NCBI GenBank assembly: GCA_047631095.1
Contig: JBLHZD010000082.1
Span: 1-13,725 of the forward strand
DNA length: 13,725 bases
Origin: JABJJH01 sp047631095
GTDB taxonomy: Bacteria > Pseudomonadota > Alphaproteobacteria > UBA8366 > GCA-2717185
Direction: 5' to 3'
In this document: positions 6,919-13,725 of the stretch, piece after piece
Layout of the letters: each line of letters opens with the position of its first letter
Position numbering within the stretch: the stretch's first letter is position 1
The notes under the pieces: generated by a model
What the model saw: the letters and a program-made list of their open reading frames with translations, nothing else
The model's database searches: none
Told to the model about the DNA's origin: nothing
Position numbers and translations under genes: made by a program

Positions 6919-7794
6919 TTAATCACGAATCCAGCCGGGCCCCCAGAGATTGAGACTGCGTTCTTCCAGCGGCCAGACGCGCGGTGACATATCGCGCGGC
7001 ATAATTTCCAGTTCCGCGGAAATTTCCACCTGATGACCGTGCGGATCCTTTATCATGAAAAATAAATTATTACCGGGTCCATGACGTCCGGGGCCCCACC
7101 ACAGTTTTATTCGGAGCGCGGACATATGATCCGCCCAGTCGCGAATATCGTTCCAGCTATCGACTTCATAAGCGTGGTGGTCGCACCGGATTTCCGAAGC
7201 ACCGAACACGGCGAAACTGTGATGCTCTGGATCGGACCGATAAAACGCGACCTTTCGCGTGGCTGAATCATCCGGGTCCGCGCTGCAATAGTCGGACGGG
7301 GTAAAGCCAAGCATGTCGTCATAAAACGCCATCATGCGCGCCAGATTATTTGTGGCGACCACGACATGCTGCAAGCGCCCGGACAGGGTAAGCGCGGAGG
7401 GCGTATTGACGACAGGGTGGGAGGGTAATCCCGCGCGCGGCAGCCCAAAAACGCTCAACCAGCCATCGGGATCTCGCACCGCGACGGCGCCGTCTTCGAA
7501 GAGCGGGGAGGGCGAGGGTTCAAGGTTGATCCCTTTACCCTGCAGAAAGACGCGGATGTCGTCGAGTTGCGCGCGATTGCTTACGCGAAATCCGTGATAG
7601 GGCCGGGCGCCCGGATCGCCGCCGCCAATCACCAATCGCCGTCCCGGTCCCTGCAGCAGACTCAACCTGTCTGAAAGGTCGGTGGTCTGAAACCCAAATG
7701 TCGTTGCGTAAAAATTCGCCAAGGCGGACGGGTCATCGGAGTCGAGCCGAAGGTGATCGAGTTGCGCTGGCCAGATGGGGGATAGCGTCGTCAT
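6919..7794 (-). CDS. type I extradiol ring-cleavage dioxygenase (VOC superfamily)
   Basis: A 291-residue two-module protein of the catechol 2,3-dioxygenase / dihydroxybiphenyl dioxygenase type. These enzymes open catecholic rings next to the hydroxyl pair using Fe(II). The N-terminal module (about 8-118) starts with QLDHLRLDSDDP. The C-terminal module (about 138-262) carries the full metal triad: His143 in LQHVVVATNN, His206 or His207 in CDHHAYEV and Glu257 in HQVEIS. Second-shell residues known from BphC also appear to be present: His191/192 in EHHSFAV and His238 in GRHGPGNN, the latter just before the strand LFFMIKDPHG. A TTG-started frame from 7884 would add 30 residues with no ribosome-binding site and no family likeness. 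ATG 7794 gives the natural length and lies about 26 bases from the proposed transcription start. The ring substrate is unknown; no hydroxylating oxygenase is seen here. Confidence 0.88.
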   Translation of the reverse strand: MTTLSPIWPAQLDHLRLDSDDPSALANFYATTFGFQTTDLSDRLSLLQGPGRRLVIGGGDPGARPYHGFRVSNRAQLDDIRVFLQGKGINLEPSPSPLFEDGAVAVRDPDGWLSVFGLPRAGLPSHPVVNTPSALTLSGRLQHVVVATNNLARMMAFYDDMLGFTPSDYCSADPDDSATRKVAFYRSDPEHHSFAVFGASEIRCDHHAYEVDSWNDIRDWADHMSALRIKLWWGPGRHGPGNNLFFMIKDPHGHQVEISAELEIMPRDMSPRVWPLEERSLNLWGPGWIRD

Positions 7795-7826
7795 GGTGAT
7801 TGCGCCTAGGGACAGTTTCGCCTCGT

Positions 7827-7854
7827 ATTTTACGGCGTCTGAGTCTTCTGGCAA
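7827..7854 (-). promoter_or_regulatory. candidate promoter for the extradiol dioxygenase gene
   Basis: On the minus strand TTGCCA (7854-7849) and TAAAAT (7832-7827) are 16 bases apart, a good match to sigma-70 -35 and -10 boxes. Transcription would start near 7820, about 26 bases before ATG 7794. It supports the internal ATG as the true start, because a start at 7884 would lie upstream of this promoter. Confidence 0.45.
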
Positions 7855-7866
7855 TAGACGGTTGGA

Positions 7867-7896
7867 TTGTTGTTGCGCGGACAAGCAGGGTATAAT
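7867..7896 (+). promoter_or_regulatory. candidate promoter for the GNAT gene
   Basis: A perfect -10 box TATAAT at 7891-7896 follows a weak -35 TTGTTG at 7867-7872, 18 bases apart. The leader to ATG 8011 would be about 110 bases. It includes CGAAG-CGGGT-CTTCG (7924-7938), a small perfect stem. The promoter is back-to-back with the one for the dioxygenase, with only 12 bases between the two -35 boxes. Confidence 0.4.
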
Positions 7897-8010
7897 TTAC
7901 ATAATGAGAATATAGCAATGGACCGAAGCGGGTCTTCGCGCGATCCGGGCTGTTTGTCGGGCGTGAAAGTCAGGCGCTGGAACCGGGCGACTTCATACAG
8001 GGGGGGCGCG

Positions 8011-8451
8011 ATGAAAATTCGCCGGATCAAACGGGATGATTTCGACGCCTGGTTTCCCCTGTGGACCGATTACGTCGCCTACCATGATGTGACGCTGCCG
8101 GGTGCGGTGACGCAGTCGGTCTGGAAGCGCCTGCATGATCCGAACATTGATTTATTTGGCCTGGTGGCGCTGGACGATGCGGATAAGGTTTACGGCTTCG
8201 CCCATTACGTCATTCATCAGAACACCTGGAATGAGTCCCGTATTTGTTATCTGGAGGATATGGGCGTCGCGACGGGCCGACGTGGTGGCGGGACGGGACG
8301 GGCGATGATCGAACATCTGGCGGCGCTGGCGCGGGAGCAAGGATGGGGGCGCCTCTATTGGCACGCGAAACAGGACAATGCCCCTGCGCGCCGACTTTAC
8401 GACACAGTCGCGGATTTATCGGATTACGTGCGTTACGATTACCGCTTCTGA
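8011..8451 (+). CDS. GNAT-family N-acetyltransferase
   Basis: Transfers an acetyl group from acetyl-CoA to an amine; substrate unknown. It is 146 residues, a standard GNAT length. MKIRRIKRDDFDAWFPLW is the first strand and helix. GFAHYVIHQNTW (62-73) and ICYLEDMGVATGRRGGGTGRAMIEHL (78-103) give strand 4 and the acetyl-CoA loop R-R-G-G-G-T-G. WHAKQDNAPARRLYDTV (117-133) is motif B with the usual N-x-x-A-x-x-L-Y pattern. The start is ATG 8011 behind a GGGGGG tract that can serve as the ribosome-binding site. An in-frame ATG at 7918 would add 31 residues that do not look like GNAT. It converges with the CoA transferase gene, only 7 bases separating the two stop codons. It could be a detoxification or resistance enzyme rather than part of the pathway. 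Confidence 0.9.
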   Translation: MKIRRIKRDDFDAWFPLWTDYVAYHDVTLPGAVTQSVWKRLHDPNIDLFGLVALDDADKVYGFAHYVIHQNTWNESRICYLEDMGVATGRRGGGTGRAMIEHLAALAREQGWGRLYWHAKQDNAPARRLYDTVADLSDYVRYDYRF

Positions 8452-8458
8452 CCGGGTT

Positions 8459-9826
8459 CTACAAAAACGCTGGCGGCGAGGACCGGAGCGGCCCGGCGGG
8501 GTAGTCCCAATGAACCGGCGTTCCGGCAATCTCGAGCGGGAAGCGCAGACGCGAGGCGTCGCCCCAGCCGGTTTTTTCAATCTCGTGGGTATAGTCGTCC
8601 TCTGCGATGGGTGCGACATTGGTGTCCGTATTTACCGACGCGCCATGGTCCACCAGCAGTCGCGCGGTCCGGCTGAGGGAGAGCCGCGCGCTGGTCGCTT
8701 CCCCTGTCTTGCGCCGCCGGTTGAGGCCGTTTATCGCGGCGGTCGCCATCAAGTATCCGGTGGCGTGATCGAGCGCCTGCACGGGCAGCGGGTGTGGTTT
8801 GTCATCCTGGAACCGCGTCATGCCAAAATCGGCGATCCCGCTGCTCATCTGCACCAGACTATCAAAGCCGCGACGGTTTTTCCACGGTCCGATCCAGCCA
8901 TAAGCGTTCAGACAAACGTCAATCATGCCGGGGTTCATTGCGCGGCGTTCCTCGGGCCCAAAGCCCAGACGCGCCAAGGCGTCGGCGCGATAGCCGTTCA
9001 GGAATACATCGCATTGCGACATCAGTTTTTTCAGAATCTCGCAATGTTCGGGTTTGCGTAAATCCAACTCCGCGCAGCGCTTGCCCAGCGAGACTTCGGG
9101 AATGACGCCGGGTTCGTCCCACCAGGGCGGGTCGATGCGTAAGACTTCGGCGCCATATCCGGCCAGAAAACGGCCCGCCACCGGTCCCGCCAGAACGCGC
9201 GTAAGGTCCAGAACACGAATCCCCTTGAGCGGGCGTTTGGGATCTATCGGGGCGTTGGGCGCGTCGCCGCCTGCGCTGGTTTCAAACCGAATGAGCGGCT
9301 CCGCGGCGACTGCGGCGCCTTGGGGGTGTTTGCTCCAGTCTTCCGGGGATCGCATCTGCGCCGTGCAACCGTTCGCCGCCACGACGGCGCTCTCCAAATC
9401 CTGCGCTGACCAGGCGGCGACCGCTTTGGCGACATCCGCCTTGTCGGACTCATCGCCGAGATTGACGCCGGATTTTTCATTCAGGACTGACAGGGCCGCT
9501 TTTCGGTGTGGCGCGGCGTTCGTATGCAGTCGTATCCAGCCATCTTTCGTCTGATAATCACCTGCGACGGAATTCCACGATGCGGGCATCGGCCACCCAT
9601 CGGGGCGAAGCGTCCAGTGATACCACAAGGACGCCAGGCGTTGATCTACTGAAATCGGCGCGTCGACGCCCGTATAGGCGGAAATTGCAGCACCTGCGGC
9701 GCCGATTGTCGCCGCCGCCAGATCCGTCACTTTATAGGCGGATGGTAAATCGCCATCGTTGGTGATGGTGAATTCCGGCGTGGGATCAAAAGCGGCGCGC
9801 AATGTCGCTACGAAGGGATTGCTCAT
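8459..9826 (-). CDS. family III CoA transferase (CaiB/BaiF type) with rearranged N-terminal region
   Basis: Moves CoA between carboxylic acids via a covalent aspartyl intermediate. The core is clear: GIRVLDLTRVLAGPVAGRFLAGYGAEVLRIDPP (202-234), CAELDLRKPE, then GFDSLVQMSSGIAD (320-333), and ALDHATGYLMATAAINGL (351-368). There Asp353 aligns with the catalytic Asp169 of formyl-CoA transferase (IGDSNTGMH). At 455 residues it is longer than the classic enzymes (about 380-430). Residues about 30-180 (YQTKDGWIRLHTNAAPHR, then a PEDWSKHPQG segment) resemble the part that normally follows the catalytic Asp, so the C-terminal lobe sequence appears before the N-terminal lobe. It starts at ATG 9826 with AGGA six bases upstream, 22 bases after the TauD-type gene, so the two form an operon. 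The acid it activates is not predictable. Confidence 0.9.
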   Translation of the reverse strand: MSNPFVATLRAAFDPTPEFTITNDGDLPSAYKVTDLAAATIGAAGAAISAYTGVDAPISVDQRLASLWYHWTLRPDGWPMPASWNSVAGDYQTKDGWIRLHTNAAPHRKAALSVLNEKSGVNLGDESDKADVAKAVAAWSAQDLESAVVAANGCTAQMRSPEDWSKHPQGAAVAAEPLIRFETSAGGDAPNAPIDPKRPLKGIRVLDLTRVLAGPVAGRFLAGYGAEVLRIDPPWWDEPGVIPEVSLGKRCAELDLRKPEHCEILKKLMSQCDVFLNGYRADALARLGFGPEERRAMNPGMIDVCLNAYGWIGPWKNRRGFDSLVQMSSGIADFGMTRFQDDKPHPLPVQALDHATGYLMATAAINGLNRRRKTGEATSARLSLSRTARLLVDHGASVNTDTNVAPIAEDDYTHEIEKTGWGDASRLRFPLEIAGTPVHWDYPAGPLRSSPPAFL

Positions 9827-9848
9827 CGGGGATCCTAACCGCTAAAGG

Positions 9849-10718
9849 TTATTCGTTCATTGTGGAGCCGACGCCGCACACGCGGGTTTGGCGCATGCGT
9901 CGACGAAATTTATCCGCGTCGTATCCCGCGCCGCGATGCAGCAGGCAACGATTGTCCCAGATGACCACTTCGCCGGGCTTCCAGTCCTGGGAATAAACGT
10001 TTTCCGGTTGGGCCGCCTGGTCCAAAAGGCTGTCGATCAGGTCGCGACTGTCCGCTTCGCTCCACCCAACGACGGAGCGTGCATGGCTGCCGAGAAAATG
10101 GTTTCTGGCACCGGTGCTCGGGTTCGTGCGCACCATTTTCTGCTCCACCGGCGGCAGCGAGGCGGCGTGCGATGGGCTTACCGCACCGGGGCCGACCTTA
10201 CTGCGCGAAAACACATAATCATGAATGACGACCAGAGGATCGATCCGGTTTTTTTCGGATGCCGACAACCGGTTATAGGCAGCGCGTCCGCTGATGAATT
10301 CAGTCTGACCGCCTTCGTCCGGCACTTCCTGCACCGACATGATGGACACGAATGTGGGCGTTTCCCGAAACGATGAATCGCTGTGCCACAAATTGTTGCC
10401 GGTCTGGAATCGGGTGCGCTGGTGTTCATTGTGCAGCACGGTTCCATCGTCGAGAACATTACCAATTGTGCCGAAATATTCGATGATTCCTTCCTGGCCC
10501 AGTTTGACATGGCTGGGTTCGGGTTCCCCCAATAATCGGGTGAAGGCGAGATGGGCGTCGTCGTCGAGATGCTGGTCCGGGAAAATCACCAGGGAATATT
10601 CGTCGATTGCGGTGTGAATTTCCGCAACCTGATCCTCGCGGATTGGTGACTTCAGGTCGATTCCGGTGATGCGAGCGCCGAAATCATTGTGGACCGGTTC
10701 AATCGTGAGCGCGCTCAT
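9849..10718 (-). CDS. TauD/TfdA-family Fe(II)/2-oxoglutarate dioxygenase
   Basis: Hydroxylates a small substrate, often releasing sulfite, phenol or an amine, while decarboxylating 2-oxoglutarate. It is 289 residues, typical of TauD (about 283). The N-terminus (ITGIDLKSPI) matches the family. The iron triad is complete: His112 and Asp114 in LWHSDSSF, and His261 in CLLHRGAGYD. Arg272, eleven residues after His261, matches the TauD arginine that binds 2-oxoglutarate. WDNRCLLHR and GEVVIWDN are further family marks. I chose ATG 10718 because AAGGGAA lies seven bases upstream and it begins at the natural N-terminus; an upstream start at 10763 would add 15 non-family residues. It heads the operon with the CoA transferase. 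Known substrates of the family include taurine, 2,4-D and sulfate esters; which one applies cannot be told here. Confidence 0.92.
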   Translation of the reverse strand: MSALTIEPVHNDFGARITGIDLKSPIREDQVAEIHTAIDEYSLVIFPDQHLDDDAHLAFTRLLGEPEPSHVKLGQEGIIEYFGTIGNVLDDGTVLHNEHQRTRFQTGNNLWHSDSSFRETPTFVSIMSVQEVPDEGGQTEFISGRAAYNRLSASEKNRIDPLVVIHDYVFSRSKVGPGAVSPSHAASLPPVEQKMVRTNPSTGARNHFLGSHARSVVGWSEADSRDLIDSLLDQAAQPENVYSQDWKPGEVVIWDNRCLLHRGAGYDADKFRRRMRQTRVCGVGSTMNE

Positions 10719-10966
10719 AATCGGGTTCCCTTTCGCAAAATTGTCGAGAAGACGTCCGGACATTCAAGCACTTTCCTTTGGGATGGTCCAATATCGGGGA
10801 GGGCGTGAGGGCGGGATGTGAAAATTTGCGTCAAGAATTCTTCGAACGTGACAAATCGATGCGAAATTGGGTAATTACGTATTCAATCAAGCGCATGGCG
10901 ATAATCAGGTGCGTCTGGAAATTTGAGTCCGGGCGTGTTGCGGCGCGATTTGAATGACCGGAACCG
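10719..10966. promoter_or_regulatory. divergent intergenic control region
   Basis: 248 bases between the TauD-type gene (leftward) and the HlyD gene (rightward). It holds the perfect 10-bp palindrome AAGAATTCTT (10833-10842) overlapped by TTCGAA (10841-10846), and ATTG-N14-CAAT (10866-10887). GATAAT at 10900-10905 could be a -10 box for the HlyD operon, but I see no good -35 in front of it. On the minus strand TTGACG (about 10838-10833) is a -35-like hexamer without a clear -10. Promoters must lie here, but I cannot place them firmly. Confidence 0.35.
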
Positions 10967-12052
10967 ATGAAAACCAATAAGAAATTAAAACTCACAATCT
11001 TTGTGCTGGGCGTCGCCCTCGCATCGTTCGTGTCCTATGAGTTGTTCTACTGGTTCACCCATGTCTACGAATTCGACGCGCGCATAAAGACAGAGTTGAC
11101 GACGTTATCGAGCCAATTCGACGCCAATATTGAGACCATTCACGTCAAGGAAGGCGATTCGGTCCAAAAGGGCGATGTGCTGGTCGAGCTGGAATCAGGC
11201 GTTCAGCGTTTGAAGATCGAGGGGTTGAAAGTTGATCTGGCGCGTGAGGAAGCCCGCATTGAAAAACTTCTGGCGGAAAAACGGGCGCTGGAGGTCAGTA
11301 TTCAGTCGCGTTTGGCGACAAAAAGTGAGGAAATACGCGCCTTGCGAATTGAACACAAGTCGATCCGGGACCGGCGTCATCTGGCGGTTAAAAACCTCGA
11401 CCGAACAAAAATATTGCATGGCAAAAAATTACTGGCCGCCAAAAACCTGGAAGCGGAGCAGGCGAAAACACTGCTCCTGGACGGTCAGGTGAATTTCGCT
11501 GGCGCTAAAGTTAAGGTCGCCGAACGGGAACGGGACGAAATAAAAGCGACAAAATCTGAAGTAGATATTATAATTTCCGAGTTAGGCATCTCTGCAATAA
11601 ACATAAAAAAAGTAAAAGTTAGAATAAGAGAAGAAGAACAGCAGTTAAAACGGCGGTTTTTATATAGTCCCATCAACGGTATTATTGATAATATCTTTAA
11701 ATACGAAGGAGAGACGGTTGAAGAAAATGAAAAGATCATTCTACTTCACGATCAAAACTCCTTCTGGATTGAAGCGAATATAGAGGAATCGCAGCTTCGA
11801 TATCTGAAAATATCGCAAAACGTTATTATCGATATCGACGCCTATCCCTTCGACACTTTCGTCGGCATCGTCACACGGATTGGCAGCGTCACCACCGCGC
11901 AGATGGCCAAAGGCAGTGTGGTCGATGCGCGCGCGAGCAAGGCCACGCAGCGCATTCCCGTCTATATCAAACTGCTCGACCCGCCCAAAACCATCGCGCC
12001 GGGCATGCTGGTCGAGGTTAATATCCAGATTTACGACCAACTTGGGTTTTAG
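10967..12052 (+). CDS. HlyD/EmrA-family membrane fusion protein
   Basis: Periplasmic adaptor anchored in the inner membrane, linking a transporter to the outer parts of an export system; 361 residues. There is a single membrane anchor at about 8-30 (LTIFVLGVALASFVSYELFYW). The first half of the lipoyl-like domain follows (SSQFDANIETIHVKEGDSV with QKGDVLVEL, 48-75). A long charged coiled-coil hairpin covers about 78-230. The second lipoyl half begins at FLYSPINGIIDNIFKYEGETV (231-251), and the beta-barrel ends at PGMLVEVNIQIYD. The ribosome-binding site is weak (GGAA). Codon and base use change inside the gene: 11541-11820 is AT-rich (17 of 60 G+C in 11581-11640) with many AAA, ATA and AGA codons, while 11881-11940 is back to 40 of 60. 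The MFS gene follows after five bases, so the two probably form one export system. Confidence 0.92.
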   Translation: MKTNKKLKLTIFVLGVALASFVSYELFYWFTHVYEFDARIKTELTTLSSQFDANIETIHVKEGDSVQKGDVLVELESGVQRLKIEGLKVDLAREEARIEKLLAEKRALEVSIQSRLATKSEEIRALRIEHKSIRDRRHLAVKNLDRTKILHGKKLLAAKNLEAEQAKTLLLDGQVNFAGAKVKVAERERDEIKATKSEVDIIISELGISAINIKKVKVRIREEEQQLKRRFLYSPINGIIDNIFKYEGETVEENEKIILLHDQNSFWIEANIEESQLRYLKISQNVIIDIDAYPFDTFVGIVTRIGSVTTAQMAKGSVVDARASKATQRIPVYIKLLDPPKTIAPGMLVEVNIQIYDQLGF

Positions 12053-12057
12053 CCGCC

Positions 12058-13431
12058 ATGGCGTTGGCCAATTTAAACTGGCGCACCATCCTCACCATCG
12101 CCACGGCGTCGATGTTGATGCAGCAGGCGTTCTCCTACGTTTGTCAGATTGCGCTGCCCATTCTGGCGGATCGGATCGCGGAGGATTTCGGCATTTCCCG
12201 CGCCTGGTTGGGTCTGTATCTGGTTATTCAAAACATCACCGCAGTTATTGCGGCCCTGGGGTGCGGCGGGTTTATTGTGCGATTGGGCGCCTGGCGGGTT
12301 AGCCAGATTTGTCTGATGTTGATGGGGTCGAGCCTGTTGGTGATCGCCAGCGGTGTTTTATGGCTATACCCGATTGGCGCGGTGTTGCTGGGCGCGGGTG
12401 CGGTGTCCACGCCCGCCAGTTCCCATATTCTGGCCCGGTTTTGCCCCCGTCACCTGGCCCCGATCATATTCTCGGTCAAACAAACCGGTGTGCCGGTCGG
12501 TAGTCTTATTGGTGGGTTGCTGATCCCCGCACTACTGGGCGTCGGCTTCTATGTGGCGAGTATTGGCGAGTCGGTGTATCTCGATGCGTATGGCGCGGCG
12601 TTTGTCGCGGCGCTGATCGTCTATTCAATGGTGATCTATCTACAGCCGTTCCGGGCGTTTTTCGACACTGACCGGGATCCGACCGTCAAACCGTCTTTTT
12701 CCGGCGTGGCGAAGACCATCAAAATTGTTTTATCGACGCCCAGTTTGCGCGATCTCGCCTTCGCCGCTTTTGCGTTTGGCGGATTGCAGTCGGTCTATGC
12801 CGGGTTCTTTATTCTCTATTTGGTGGACGGCCTGGAATATAGCGAAATTGACGCCGGGTTCATCTTCGCCATCGCCAGTTCCTCCGCCGTTGTGGCGCGT
12901 ATTTTGTGGGGCTGGTTGGGCAGTACGATCATATCCCCGCGCATCGTGATGGCGATGATTGGTCTTTTCGGTTTTGTCGCCGCCATTCTGACCGGTTATT
13001 TTGATTTTGGCTGGGGCGCCAACAGCATTTTGGCGGTCGCGATTCTATACAATGTTACGGGGTTAAGCTGGCACGGCGTCTTGCTGGCCGAAACCGCGCG
13101 GCTCGCCCCACCGGATCAGGTCGGCGGCGTCACGGGCGGCGTGCTGGCCTTTACCAGCGTCGCCATGATGATTTACCCGGCGGTTTATGGAATCATGTTA
13201 GCGGTGACGGATTCCTATGGGTTGGGTTTCTTTTTCGCAGCGGTTCCATCGCTGGCGGCGGCGTTCGTATTTTTTCGCCCGCCAGTGGAGGGCCGATGGC
13301 TGCGCATTATTGGCGACGCCGTAATCTGGAGTCTGGTGCCCATGCGGCTTGTCTACGCCGCCGTGATTACAGTGACGGGCGCGACGATTGGCGCCGTGCT
13401 GGTATACGGTAATTTGATGCGCGTGATCTAA
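12058..13431 (+). CDS. MFS transporter (12-13 TM), partner of the HlyD-family protein
   Basis: Inner-membrane transporter, 457 residues with about 12 core helices and an extra hydrophobic segment near the C-terminus (about 425-452). The N-terminal half has helix 1 with QQAFSYVCQIALPILADRIAED, then AWLGLYLVIQNITAVIAALGCGGFIVRLGAWR (49-80, a motif-A-like loop). The segment after helix 4, FSVKQTGVPVGSLIGGLLIP (138-157), is typical of a family of uncharacterised MFS carriers related to cyanate/nitrate-type permeases. It lacks EmrB/QacA signatures and the 14-helix plan, unlike the exporter at the left end of the window. No separate ribosome-binding site is evident; it starts five bases after the HlyD stop codon, so translational coupling is likely. 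It ends 10 bases before the stop codon of the opposing isomerase gene. Direction and substrate of transport are unknown, though the adaptor partner argues for export. Confidence 0.9.
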   Translation: MALANLNWRTILTIATASMLMQQAFSYVCQIALPILADRIAEDFGISRAWLGLYLVIQNITAVIAALGCGGFIVRLGAWRVSQICLMLMGSSLLVIASGVLWLYPIGAVLLGAGAVSTPASSHILARFCPRHLAPIIFSVKQTGVPVGSLIGGLLIPALLGVGFYVASIGESVYLDAYGAAFVAALIVYSMVIYLQPFRAFFDTDRDPTVKPSFSGVAKTIKIVLSTPSLRDLAFAAFAFGGLQSVYAGFFILYLVDGLEYSEIDAGFIFAIASSSAVVARILWGWLGSTIISPRIVMAMIGLFGFVAAILTGYFDFGWGANSILAVAILYNVTGLSWHGVLLAETARLAPPDQVGGVTGGVLAFTSVAMMIYPAVYGIMLAVTDSYGLGFFFAAVPSLAAAFVFFRPPVEGRWLRIIGDAVIWSLVPMRLVYAAVITVTGATIGAVLVYGNLMRVI

Positions 13432-13441
13432 CGGGAGATCG

Positions 13442-13725
13442 CTACAGCCGTCCGGCCAACCAAGCGAGCCCGTCTTCGGTGCGGCCCTTGGGGCGGTATT
13501 CGCAACCAACCCAGCCCGTATAACCGAGCGCGTCTAACCGCTCGAAGACGAAATCATAATTCAGTTCGCCGTCCGAGGGTTCGTGACGATCAGGAATACC
13601 GGCGATCTGGATATGACCGATGTTTGGCATGGCGTGCTCCAACGCCTTCACGACGTCGCCATCCATGATCTGTCGGTGATAAATGTCGAATTGCAGTTTC
13701 AAATTCGCATGGCTGATATCAGCGA
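13442..13725 (-). CDS. hydroxypyruvate isomerase-like TIM-barrel protein (partial, C-terminal 93 residues)
   Basis: Only the C-terminal third is inside the window; the frame runs open to the right edge (…ISHANLKLQFDIYH). LKLQFDIYHRQIMDGD, HIQIAGIPDRHEPSDGE and then LNYDFVFERLDALGYTGWVGCEYRP match the end of hydroxypyruvate isomerase (Hyi) and the related 2-oxo-tetronate isomerase (OtnI), as I recall them. The glutamate in GCEYRP corresponds to a catalytic residue of Hyi. Members are xylose-isomerase-like barrels interconverting hydroxypyruvate and tartronate semialdehyde or related sugar acids. TTG at about 13702 is not the start; the gene continues upstream outside the window. It faces the MFS gene tail to tail. 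Confidence 0.88.
   Translation of the reverse strand, partial: ADISHANLKLQFDIYHRQIMDGDVVKALEHAMPNIGHIQIAGIPDRHEPSDGELNYDFVFERLDALGYTGWVGCEYRPKGRTEDGLAWLAGRL

Noticed and set aside
7795..7884. N-terminal extension of the extradiol dioxygenase from a TTG at 7884
   Set aside because: No ribosome-binding site, no family likeness, and it lies upstream of the best promoter candidate; ATG 7794 gives the normal protein length.
8378..9061. 227-codon plus-strand open frame after the GNAT gene
   Set aside because: Antisense to the CoA transferase and overlapping the GNAT end; no motifs.
1..13725. CRISPR arrays, transposases, tRNA or rRNA genes
   Set aside because: No regularly spaced repeats, transposase motifs, long terminal inverted repeats or cloverleaf sequences were found; the few repeats are two-copy tandems.

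Overview
The window looks like chromosomal sequence from an alphaproteobacterium. Coding DNA is moderately GC-rich, intergenic gaps are short, and most genes have recognisable Shine-Dalgarno sites. The best matches I recall for the metabolic families (a ~455-residue CaiB-type CoA transferase, VOC extradiol enzymes, a TauD-type dioxygenase) come from metabolically versatile Rhodospirillales/Rhizobiales-like bacteria. The taxonomic call is inference from memory. No rRNA, tRNA, CRISPR array or insertion sequence was seen.

Layout. (1) 1-190: a broken TIR-domain gene entering from the left edge, minus strand. (2) 376-2640: two membrane transporters on the minus strand, an EmrB/QacA-type 14-TM MFS exporter and a LysE/RhtB exporter. 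The first has a probable promoter overlapped by a perfect inverted repeat. (3) 2812-4624, plus strand: a crotonase-fold enzyme with unusual active-site residues, then a two-module VOC (extradiol-dioxygenase-like) protein. (4) 4621-7794, minus strand: a VOC dioxygenase with an intact H-H-E metal triad, a D-2-hydroxyacid dehydrogenase, a small VOC protein, and a SAM methyltransferase split by a frameshift. (5) 8011-8451, plus: a GNAT acetyltransferase, fired divergently from the VOC dioxygenase. (6) 8459-10718, minus: a TauD/TfdA dioxygenase followed by a CoA transferase with a rearranged domain order, a clear two-gene operon. (7) 10967-13431, plus: a HlyD/EmrA-like membrane fusion protein and a 12-13-TM MFS transporter five bases apart, a probable export operon. 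(8) 13442-13725, minus: the C-terminal end of a hydroxypyruvate-isomerase-like TIM barrel.

Taken together, 2.8-10.7 kb reads as a catabolic island. It combines oxygenases (two extradiol-type VOC proteins, one 2-oxoglutarate dioxygenase), CoA activation (family III CoA transferase), CoA-ester processing (crotonase) and 2-oxo/2-hydroxyacid interconversion. Exporters flank it on both sides. No substrate can be read from the sequence, and the genes lie in at least four transcription units, so a single shared pathway is a hypothesis. The points most worth a second look are the crotonase lacking both catalytic glutamates, the permuted CoA transferase, the frameshifted methyltransferase, the AT-rich patch inside the HlyD gene, the HlyD-MFS pairing, and the interrupted TIR gene.
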